Assembly (NCBI GenBank): GCA_902490245.1
Contig: CABUDB010000072.1
Location: 1 to 7,408, forward strand
Direction: 5' to 3'
Length of the DNA: 7,408 nt
DNA from: an uncultured Collinsella sp.
GTDB taxonomy: Bacteria; Actinomycetota; Coriobacteriia; Coriobacteriales; Coriobacteriaceae
Positions 1 to 6,893 of the stretch are shown here, in pieces. Made by a program: the position numbers and the translations under genes. Positions within the stretch are counted from its first letter, which is position 1, and each line of letters begins with the position of its first letter. Below the pieces are notes generated by a model. That model had not been told where the DNA came from and did not search any database. It was given only the letters and a program-made list of their open reading frames with translations.

Positions 1-1878
1 TTGCGCGTTCCGTACCAAGACTGTTTTCATTTAATTGAGCCGTTGCTCGCCAAGGTCGAGAAGCCGAGCCGCTATATCGATCACGAGTGGGGCACGCTTT
101 CCAAGGCCGATGCCGACTACCGTTGCTGCCTGATCTATCCGGATGTGTACGAGGTCGGTCTGCCCAACCAGGGCATCGCCATCCTCTACAACATTCTTAA
201 CCAGGCCGAGGGCATCTCCTGCGAGCGTGGCTATGTGCCGTGGCCCGATATGGGTGACGCCATGCGCGAGGCGGGCATTCCGCTGCTCTCGCTCGAGGGT
301 GCAGCGCCGGTCGCTTCGTTTGATATCGTCGGCCTGCATGTGCCGCACGAGATGGCGGTGACGAACTTCCTCGAGGCACTCGACCTCGCTGGCATTCCGC
401 TGTTGGCGGCCGACCGAGGTGAAGACGACCCCATCATCATCGCCGGCGGCCCCTCGGTGTACAACCCCGAGCCGTACGCGGCCTTCTTCGATGCCATCCT
501 CATCGGTGAGGGCGAGGAATCGCTGCTCGAGACCTGCCAGCTGCATCGCCGCCTGCGTGACGAAGGGGTCCCGCGCGCGCAGATTGTTGAGCAGCTTGCA
601 TCCATTGCCGGCAACTACGTGCCGTCGCTCTATGAGGTTCGTCACGACGAGCCCTGCTCGCCGCATGGCTACACCGTGCCGCGTGAAGGCAAGGATGCGC
701 CGACCGTGGTCTACAAACGCGTCGTCGAGGATTTTAGCGCCACGAATCCGCTGTCGCAGTCGTGCGTACCCTATGCGCAGCTGGTCCACGACCGCCTGTC
801 TATCGAGATTCTTCGCGGCTGCGCCCGCGGCTGTCGTTTTTGCCAGGCCGGCATGACGTATCGCCCGGTGCGCGAGCGCTCGGCTGACCAGATCGTCTCG
901 TCGGTGATTCAGGGTCTGGAAAAGACCGGCTATGACGAGGTGTCGCTGACCTCGCTCTCCACGACCGACCACTCCTGCATTCGCGACGTGCTCGGCAGGC
1001 TCAACCGCCGCCTGGAGGATACGGGTATTCGCGTGTCTATTCCGTCGCAGCGCCTGGATTCGTTTGGCGTGGATATGGCCGAGTCGGTCGCCGGCGAAAA
1101 GAAGGGCGGCCTGACGTTCGCACCCGAGGCCGGCAGCCAGCGCATGCGCGACATTATTAACAAGAACGTGACCGAGGAGGACCTGGACCGTGCGGCCAAG
1201 GCGGCCTTCGAGGCCGGCTGGAACCGCATGAAGCTCTACTTCATGATGGGCCTTCCCGGCGAGCGCGACGAGGACATCGTGGCCATCGCCAATCTGGCCG
1301 ATCACGTGCTGGAGCTCGGTCGTTCCGTGGTGCCCAAGGCTCGTCGCGGCTCGATCTCGGTGTCCATCTCGGTTTCGGTGTTTATCCCCAAGGCTGCCAC
1401 GCCGTTCCAGTGGTGCCCGCAGCTCGACTACGACGACGTCAAGCGTCGCCAGAAGCTGCTTATCACGAGCGTTCGCAACCGTGCCGTCCGCGTGCATTAC
1501 CACGATGCCGAGACCTCGCTCATCGAGGCCGCGCTGTCCCGCGCCGGTCGTGACATGACGCCCGTCATCATCGATGCTTGGCGCTCGGGGTCTCGCTTTG
1601 ACGCCTGGGTAGAGCATTTCTCGCTCGATAACTGGAAGGAGGCTGCTGCCAAAAACGGCATCGACCTCAATGAGCTCGTGCACCTGCCCTACGAGTTGGA
1701 CTGGCGCCTGCCGTGGGAGCACGTGAGCCCCGGCTGCACGCGCGGCTTCCTCGAGCGCGAGTACCGTCGCTCGCTCGAGGGTGTCACGACTCCCGACTGC
1801 ACCCGCACGTCGTGCACCGGCTGCGGAATCTGCCCCACGCTCCACGCCAAGAATGTATTGATGGGTGATCGCGCATGA
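1..1878 (+). CDS. B12-binding-domain radical SAM protein, TIGR03960 family
   Basis: This 625-residue protein is a radical SAM enzyme of the TIGR03960 type. The canonical 4Fe-4S motif is CARGCRFC with Cys274, Cys278 and Cys281, inside the stretch EILRGCARGCRFCQAG. The N-terminal ~180 residues resemble a cobalamin-binding-like Rossmann domain (YPDVYEVGLPNQG, then IIIAGGPS and LIGEGEE), but I see no classical DxHxxG cobalamin-ligand motif. The radical SAM barrel runs roughly from residue 260 to 500 and includes LTFAPEAGSQRMR and KLYFMMGLPGE. A second cysteine group near the C-terminus (Cys600, 605, 608, 611) could bind another Fe-S cluster or zinc. The reading frame opens with TTG at the first base of the window, and its length suits the family, so it may be complete; the ribosome binding site would lie outside. 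It overlaps the DUF2344 gene by 4 bases, its usual partner and in some genomes its fusion partner. The substrate is unknown to me. Confidence 0.9.
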   Translation: MRVPYQDCFHLIEPLLAKVEKPSRYIDHEWGTLSKADADYRCCLIYPDVYEVGLPNQGIAILYNILNQAEGISCERGYVPWPDMGDAMREAGIPLLSLEGAAPVASFDIVGLHVPHEMAVTNFLEALDLAGIPLLAADRGEDDPIIIAGGPSVYNPEPYAAFFDAILIGEGEESLLETCQLHRRLRDEGVPRAQIVEQLASIAGNYVPSLYEVRHDEPCSPHGYTVPREGKDAPTVVYKRVVEDFSATNPLSQSCVPYAQLVHDRLSIEILRGCARGCRFCQAGMTYRPVRERSADQIVSSVIQGLEKTGYDEVSLTSLSTTDHSCIRDVLGRLNRRLEDTGIRVSIPSQRLDSFGVDMAESVAGEKKGGLTFAPEAGSQRMRDIINKNVTEEDLDRAAKAAFEAGWNRMKLYFMMGLPGERDEDIVAIANLADHVLELGRSVVPKARRGSISVSISVSVFIPKAATPFQWCPQLDYDDVKRRQKLLITSVRNRAVRVHYHDAETSLIEAALSRAGRDMTPVIIDAWRSGSRFDAWVEHFSLDNWKEAAAKNGIDLNELVHLPYELDWRLPWEHVSPGCTRGFLEREYRRSLEGVTTPDCTRTSCTGCGICPTLHAKNVLMGDRA

Positions 1879-2687
1879 GTGAGCGCCTGACCGACAACCC
1901 CACGCTCTTTAGGCTTCGTGTTCGCTATGGCAAGCGCGATCGCCTTAAGTACCTGGGCCATCTCGAAGTAATCCATACCATTGAGCGCATCGTGCGCCGT
2001 GCGGGACTTCCCTATGCCGTCACGCAGGGTTTCTCTCCTCACATGCGCGTGGGCTTCTCTTCGGCGCTACCGGTGGGTACGTCGTCGACCTGCGAGTGGT
2101 ATGACCTGTTTATGACCGAGTTCGTGGCGCTCGACGAGGCGTTTGGGCGCCTGGCTGCGGCCTCTCCGGCCGATCTGGCACCCATCGAGGCGGCGTACAT
2201 CGACGTGCGCACGCCGGCGTTGACGGCGCAGCTCACGCGCTTGTCGTATCGCATCGATTTGCACTTGGATCCCGAGGCGCCCGTAAGCGCCGACGAGGTG
2301 CGTCGTGCGATCGACACGCTGCGCGCGGACCATGGCATCGACTACGCGCGCGGAAAAAAGAGCAAGCGCTTGGATTTGGATCACACGCTCGTGGGCTATG
2401 AGCTCACGGCGGGGGAGCGCCCGGACCATTTAGTGCTCATGCTCGACACCCATGCCGATAACGAGGGCTCCATGCGTCCGGAAATTTTGCTTTCTGCAGC
2501 TGATGTTTTGTTGCAGGGCTTGACCCCGGGCGTGGATGCACCTATTGTTTCCACCGGTATGCAAGACCTCGTGACCATCTGCTCCTACGATGTCGAGCGT
2601 CAGAATCAAGCATGCGAGGACGACGAGGGCCGACTCGTCAGCCCCATACCTGTGCGAACTTGTGGATTTGCTCCACATACTCGTTGA
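1875..2687 (+). CDS. DUF2344 radical SAM-associated protein (TIGR03936 family)
   Basis: This 270-residue protein matches the DUF2344/TIGR03936 family of proteins that accompany TIGR03960 radical SAM enzymes. The hallmark N-terminal segment is visible: an RVRYGKRDRLKYLGHLE stretch, then RAGLPYAVTQGFSPHMRVGF and SALPVGTSS, giving the typical order of K-x-x-x-LKYLGHL, RR-A-GLP and GFSPH within the first ~80 residues. No transmembrane segment or signal peptide is seen. The start ATG lies in an ATGA overlap with the upstream stop, and the ribosome binding site is weak, so translational coupling is likely. The gene probably works with its neighbour as a complex or as a substrate adaptor; that is inference from conserved linkage and from fusions known in other genomes. 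The biochemical role is unknown to me. Its last codons overlap the -35 box of the rplU promoter. Confidence 0.88.
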   Translation: MSERLTDNPTLFRLRVRYGKRDRLKYLGHLEVIHTIERIVRRAGLPYAVTQGFSPHMRVGFSSALPVGTSSTCEWYDLFMTEFVALDEAFGRLAAASPADLAPIEAAYIDVRTPALTAQLTRLSYRIDLHLDPEAPVSADEVRRAIDTLRADHGIDYARGKKSKRLDLDHTLVGYELTAGERPDHLVLMLDTHADNEGSMRPEILLSAADVLLQGLTPGVDAPIVSTGMQDLVTICSYDVERQNQACEDDEGRLVSPIPVRTCGFAPHTR

Positions 2688-2712
2688 CGGGGGTATTTTC
2701 GCCTGCTACTAT
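2684..2712 (+). promoter_or_regulatory. Sigma70-type promoter of rplU-rpmA
   Basis: A -35 box TTGACG (2684-2689, five of six consensus bases) and a -10 box TACTAT (2707-2712) are separated by exactly 17 bases, and the -10 is preceded by TGC (2704-2706), an extended -10 element. Transcription would start near 2719, leaving a leader of about 36 nt before the rplU ATG. The UGA stop of the preceding gene (2685-2687) lies inside the -35 box. No terminator was found upstream, so read-through from the radical SAM pair may add to expression. Confidence 0.8.
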
Positions 2713-2739
2713 ATTCGGCTGTTGCACTAACTGATGCAT

Positions 2740-2745
2740 GAAGGG
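2740..2745 (+). promoter_or_regulatory. Shine-Dalgarno of rplU
   Basis: GAAGGG lies 9 bases before ATG 2755 and decides between this start and the in-frame ATG at 2734, which has no comparable purine tract. Confidence 0.6.
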
Positions 2746-2754
2746 CAAGTAAAC

Positions 2755-3129
2755 ATGTACGCAATCGTTAACACGGGCGGCAAGCAGTACAAGGTCGCCA
2801 CCGACGATGTCATCACCGTCGAGAAGATCGAGGGCAATGAGGGCGACAAGGTCACCCTGCCGGTCATCTTCCTCAACGATGGTAAGAAGATCGTCACCGA
2901 TCCCGACAAGCTGGCCAAGGCCAAGGTTACCGCTCAGATCGTTGAGCAGTTCAAGGGCGAGAAGCAGCTGGTCTTCAAGTTCCACAAGCGTAAGCGCTAT
3001 CGTCGTCTGAAGGGTCACCGTCAGCAGCTCACCAAGCTGAAGATCGTGAAGGTCCAGGCTACGTCCCGCGCCAAGAAGGCTGTCAAGGCAGAGGCCGAGG
3101 CTGTTGCCGAGGCTCCCGTCGCCGAGTAG
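2755..3129 (+). CDS. rplU: 50S ribosomal protein L21
   Basis: Ribosomal protein L21 binds 23S rRNA in the large subunit. The protein starts MYAIVNTGGKQYKV, the family signature, and contains the basic RNA-binding stretch FKFHKRKRYRRLKGHRQQ. I place the start at ATG 2755. It gives the conserved N-terminus and is preceded by a GAAGGG Shine-Dalgarno at 2740-2745. An in-frame ATG at 2734 would add seven residues but lies only ~15 nt from the predicted transcription start and has no ribosome binding site. The product is 124 residues, about 20 longer than the usual ~103. The extra length is a C-terminal tail rich in Ala, Glu and Lys (from about residue 102, ending APVAE). It is the first gene after a strong promoter, and rpmA follows after 33 bases. 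Preferred GC-ending codons such as AAG and ATC dominate, as expected for a highly expressed gene. Confidence 0.97.
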   Translation: MYAIVNTGGKQYKVATDDVITVEKIEGNEGDKVTLPVIFLNDGKKIVTDPDKLAKAKVTAQIVEQFKGEKQLVFKFHKRKRYRRLKGHRQQLTKLKIVKVQATSRAKKAVKAEAEAVAEAPVAE

Positions 3130-3162
3130 ATTACACTCGTAACGAAAGAGTAGGTATACACA

Positions 3163-3420
3163 ATGGCACACAAAAAAGGACTCGGTTCCTCCCGTAATGG
3201 CCGTGACTCCCGCGGTCAGCGCCTTGGCACGAAGCGCTATGCCGGCCAGACGGTAACCACGGGCACGATTCTCGTCCGTCAGCACGGCACTCACATCCAC
3301 CCGGGTGAGAACGTTGGCCGTGGCAAGGACGACACGCTGTTCGCGCTGGTCGACGGTACCGTTGAGTTCCACAAGGGTATCAAGCACAGGGTCAGCGTAC
3401 GCCCGCTCGCGAACGCGTAA
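3163..3420 (+). CDS. rpmA: 50S ribosomal protein L27
   Basis: Ribosomal protein L27 has an N-terminal tail that reaches the peptidyl transferase centre. The 85-residue product has the complete family pattern: [16 protein letters not shown] at the N-terminus, then [19 protein letters not shown] and [11 protein letters not shown]. Its length is normal for the family. It starts directly with MAHKKG and lacks the cleavable N-terminal extension ending in a Phe-Phe-Ala-type site that Firmicutes L27 carries and the Prp protease removes. Consistent with this, no prp (ysxB) gene lies between rplU and rpmA; the gap is only 33 bases. A purine-rich GAAAGAG at 3144-3150 is a weak, distant ribosome binding site. 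A strong terminator follows 25 bases after the stop, so rplU-rpmA probably form the main transcript unit. Confidence 0.98.
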   Translation: MAHKKGLGSSRNGRDSRGQRLGTKRYAGQTVTTGTILVRQHGTHIHPGENVGRGKDDTLFALVDGTVEFHKGIKHRVSVRPLANA

Positions 3421-3445
3421 TTCACCCTTCATAGAGCACATATGT

Positions 3446-3488
3446 GGGAGGCACTTGAGTTTTAGGATTCAAGGGTCTCCCTCTTTTT
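3446..3488 (+). terminator. Intrinsic terminator or attenuator between rpmA and obgE
   Basis: Bases 3446-3460 pair with 3467-3481 in a 15-position stem with one A-G mismatch and two G-U pairs, closing on a six-base TTTAGG loop. The base of the stem is GGGAG against CTCCC, followed directly by TCTTTTT (3482-3488). This is the layout of a Rho-independent terminator. The obgE Shine-Dalgarno begins at 3491, only two bases after the T-tract, so any obgE message started upstream must pass through this structure. It probably acts as a partial terminator that lowers obgE output relative to L21 and L27. ACCCTT at 3424-3429 could pair with AAGGGT at 3471-3476 as a competing six-base helix. Confidence 0.8.
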
Positions 3489-3490
3489 GT

Positions 3491-4971
<1,481 letters not shown>

Positions 4972-4974
4972 GCC

Positions 4975-5652
4975 ATGTCGCTGCGCGATGGAATCGGTTT
5001 GCCCGAGCTGCCCATAAAAGATGGCAAAGAGTTTCGGCTTGGCATTATGGGTGGCACATTCGACCCGATTCATTACGGGCACCTGGTGACTGCCGAGCAG
5101 GCGCGCGAGTCGCTCGACTTGGACGCCGTGCTCTTTATGCCGGCGGGTTCTCCCGCCTTTAAGCTTGACAAGCCGGTGACGCCTGCCGAGGACCGTTATG
5201 CCATGACGGTCCTCGCCACCGCCGCGAACCCGGCCTTTTTGGCGAGCCGGTTCGAGATTGACCGTCCGGGCGTAACCTATACGGCCGATACGCTTCATGC
5301 CCTTCGCGACTTTTACCCGCCGCAGGTAAAGCTTTACTTTATTACGGGTGCCGACGCGATTATCGATATTGTGACCTGGCATGATGCCGAGCGAATCGCT
5401 GAGCTTGCTACCTTTATTGCGGCGACGCGACCGGGCTTTGATATCGATACGGCGCGTGCCCGAATCAAAGAGTCGGGGCTGCCGTTCGATGTGCGCTATA
5501 TTCAGATTCCGGCACTGGCGATCAGCTCGACGAACATTCGTAAGCGAGTTGCCCGCGGCATGAGCGTGCGCTATCTTACGAGCGAGTCTGTGCTCGGCTA
5601 CATTCGCAAGCGCAGTTTGTATGTCGATCTGGGTCAAGAAGATTTTGAGTGA
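4975..5652 (+). CDS. nadD: Nicotinate-nucleotide adenylyltransferase
   Basis: NadD transfers AMP from ATP to nicotinate mononucleotide, making deamido-NAD in NAD synthesis. The 225-residue protein has the nucleotidyltransferase signature GGTFDPIHYGH at residues 26-36, with His33 and His36 of the HxGH motif, and the second ATP-binding motif ISSTNIRKR from residue 183. The MPAGSPAFK segment is the usual substrate-contact region. Length is slightly above the usual ~200 because about 19 residues precede the core beta strand FRLGIMGG. ATG 4975 is nevertheless supported by GGAGGG at 4959-4964, inside the end of obgE, and by the 3-base gap. Its stop overlaps the yqeK start (TGATG), so the two are probably translated together. 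NadD-YqeK adjacency is common in Firmicutes and related Actinobacteria. Confidence 0.96.
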   Translation: MSLRDGIGLPELPIKDGKEFRLGIMGGTFDPIHYGHLVTAEQARESLDLDAVLFMPAGSPAFKLDKPVTPAEDRYAMTVLATAANPAFLASRFEIDRPGVTYTADTLHALRDFYPPQVKLYFITGADAIIDIVTWHDAERIAELATFIAATRPGFDIDTARARIKESGLPFDVRYIQIPALAISSTNIRKRVARGMSVRYLTSESVLGYIRKRSLYVDLGQEDFE

Positions 5653-6272
5653 TGGGGGCTACGTTGCCGGTAGAGGATCAGTTTGAGGGCGATGAGCGCG
5701 CGCTGCTCAAGCGCATTCAAGAGCTGCTCGATGTTCGCATGAAAGATAAGCGCAAGCGCTATGTGCATTCGCTGGGTGTTGCCGAGACCGCACTTCATCT
5801 TGCCGAGGTCTACGGCGTTGACCGCTTTGATGCCGCCGCCGCCGGCCTGATTCACGACTGGGATAAGGTTCTCTCCGACGACGAGCTCGTGGCCCGCGCG
5901 TTGCACTACGGCATCAAGGTTGCCGGCTCTCCTTCCGCCGCGACGCCGCTTTTGCATGGCCCGGTTGCCGCCTATGAGCTTCCGCAGCTTTTTCCCGAGC
6001 TGTCGCCGGCCGTTTTCCAGGCCGTCGACCGTCACACCGTGGGTGCCTGCGACATGACGCCGCTCGATATGGTGGTCTTTGTGGCAGATGCCATCGAACC
6101 CAACCGCCATGGTGATTATGCCCACGCGCTGCGCAAGATGGTGGGGGAGTCGACGCTTGACGAGTTGTTCTTCTCCTGTTTTGCGCAGGGTCTGGTCTAT
6201 GTGATCCAGTCCGGGCGCTATCTTTATCCCACGGCTATTACGATTTACAACCATTACGCCCAGCTGCGCTAG
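5652..6272 (+). CDS. yqeK: HD-domain Ap4A hydrolase YqeK (symmetrical)
   Basis: YqeK-family HD proteins cleave diadenosine tetraphosphate (Ap4A) symmetrically into two ADP using an iron-type metal centre. The 206-residue product, counted from ATG 5652, shows the metal-ligand pattern of the family: His39 in YVHSLGVAE, His68-Asp69 in AGLIHDWDK, His102 in LLHGPVAA, His128 in RHTVG, and Asp146 in VADAIEPNR. The nadD stop overlaps the ATG as TGATG. A GTG one codon upstream (5649) is in frame and cannot be excluded. The ribosome binding site is weak (AAGAAG at 5639-5644), so coupling to nadD is likely. The protein has no membrane segment. The HDWDK motif carries Trp where HDIAK-like sequences are more familiar to me, but all expected ligands are present. 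The gene lies between NAD synthesis and ribosome silencing, which fits a stress or nucleotide-balance role. Confidence 0.93.
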   Translation: MGATLPVEDQFEGDERALLKRIQELLDVRMKDKRKRYVHSLGVAETALHLAEVYGVDRFDAAAAGLIHDWDKVLSDDELVARALHYGIKVAGSPSAATPLLHGPVAAYELPQLFPELSPAVFQAVDRHTVGACDMTPLDMVVFVADAIEPNRHGDYAHALRKMVGESTLDELFFSCFAQGLVYVIQSGRYLYPTAITIYNHYAQLR

Positions 6273-6300
6273 CTCGGGTGTGTCTAGAAAGAGGTATTCC

Positions 6301-6756
6301 ATGGCCGACGAGACCATGACTGACGAGCAGATTCTTGAAGGTGTGGAGCACAAGAGTTTCGTTGCCACGTCCGACCGCACTGCCGCCTCGCTGTCCGCGA
6401 GCGGTGTCGCCGCCGAGGATGTCGCCCGCGCCGCCGCGCAGGCCGCCTACGACAAGAAGGGCGAGGACGTGCAGGTGCTCGACCTGACCGAGCTTTCCGA
6501 CGTGTGCGACTACTTTGTGCTTGCCACCGGTACCAACAACCGCCAGGTCGATTCTATCGTCGACGAGATTGAGGAGAAGGTCGCCGAGGCTTGCGGCGAG
6601 CATCCGTTTTCCATCGAGGGCCGCGAGCAGAAGACCTGGATGCTCATGGACTACGGTTCGGTTGTCGTCCACGTCTTCACTCCCGAAGCCCGCGACTTCT
6701 ACCGCCTCGAGAAACTCTGGGGAGACGCTCCCCAGCTCCCCCTCAATCTCCTCTAA
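6301..6756 (+). CDS. rsfS: Ribosome silencing factor RsfS
   Basis: RsfS (YbeB/DUF143, plant Iojap) binds ribosomal protein L14 and blocks 30S-50S joining when nutrients fall. The 151-residue product contains the family core: ARAAAQAAYDKKGEDVQVLDL, then SDVCDYFVLATGTNNRQVDSI, then WMLMDYGSVVVHVFTPEARDFYRLEKLWGDA. About 36 residues precede this core, acidic at first and then Ser/Ala-rich, so the protein is longer than the usual 105-130. The start ATG 6301 is set by AAAGAGG at 6288-6294, six bases upstream; a GTG at 6280 is in frame but has no comparable site. It is the last gene of the + strand housekeeping cluster. A hairpin abuts its stop codon and a strong terminator follows at 6801. Confidence 0.96.
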   Translation: MADETMTDEQILEGVEHKSFVATSDRTAASLSASGVAAEDVARAAAQAAYDKKGEDVQVLDLTELSDVCDYFVLATGTNNRQVDSIVDEIEEKVAEACGEHPFSIEGREQKTWMLMDYGSVVVHVFTPEARDFYRLEKLWGDAPQLPLNLL

Positions 6757-6790
6757 ATGATTTTTCTGGGACGGGGATAAAATAATCATT
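6756..6790. repeat. Hairpin-forming repeat with G-rich loop (REP-like candidate)
   Basis: AATGATT (6756-6762) is the exact inverse of AATCATT (6784-6790). With one bulged T at 6783 the stem extends by three T-A pairs, leaving a loop that contains GGGACGGGGAT (6768-6778). It begins on the last base of the rsfS stop codon. The run GGGACGGGG followed by A/T-rich sequence resembles strings I associate with ends or target repeats of Y1-transposase elements in gut Actinobacteria, and such a transposase starts at 6894. That identity is from memory and not tested. The structure is seen directly; its role is inferred. Confidence 0.45.
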
Positions 6791-6800
6791 CCTACCGTTC

Positions 6801-6843
6801 ACCGAACCGCTCATCTTTGTTGGGCGGTTCGGTTTTTTCTTTT
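6801..6843 (+). terminator. Intrinsic terminator after rsfS
   Basis: ACCGAACCGC (6801-6810) pairs perfectly with GCGGTTCGGT (6824-6833) around a 13-base loop. The T-tract at 6833-6838 continues as CTTTT through 6843. This is a textbook Rho-independent terminator for the + strand. It ends the obgE-nadD-yqeK-rsfS cluster and also shields the transposase gene from incoming transcription. The minus-strand side has no T-run, so it is probably one-directional. Confidence 0.92.
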
Positions 6844-6888
6844 CCCTCCTTTTGTATGCTGTAGCTATTGCAGACTCGGAAGGGAGGG
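6844..6888 (+). promoter_or_regulatory. Inverted repeat able to mask the transposase Shine-Dalgarno
   Basis: CCCTCC (6844-6849) is the exact inverse of GGAGGG (6883-6888). Including the adjacent bases 6850-6853 against 6879-6882 the helix reaches ten pairs, two of them G-U, around a 25-base loop. The right arm contains the AGGGAGG ribosome binding site of the gene that starts at 6894. If transcription enters from before 6844, the site would be hidden; a start inside the loop would leave it open. This resembles the ribosome-site sequestering reported for IS200. I see no clear promoter in 6844-6880. Confidence 0.5.
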
Positions 6889-6893
6889 CTTCG

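Noticed and set aside
31..1845. A 604-codon open frame on the minus strand across the radical SAM gene.
   Set aside because: It is antisense to a clearly recognised protein, shows no family motif, and long antisense frames are expected in GC-rich DNA with strong third-position bias.
2734..2754. An earlier in-frame ATG that would add seven residues to L21.
   Set aside because: It lacks a ribosome binding site, leaves only ~15 nt of leader from the predicted transcription start, and gives an N-terminus not seen in the L21 family.
3135..3151. ACTC/GAGT inverted repeat between rplU and rpmA.
   Set aside because: Only four base pairs with a nine-base loop and no T-tract, too weak to call a terminator or regulator.
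3437..3446. A perfect ten-base palindrome CACATATGTG before the rpmA-obgE terminator.
   Set aside because: It is short, has no second copy nearby, and overlaps the terminator stem by one base only; nothing supports an operator role.
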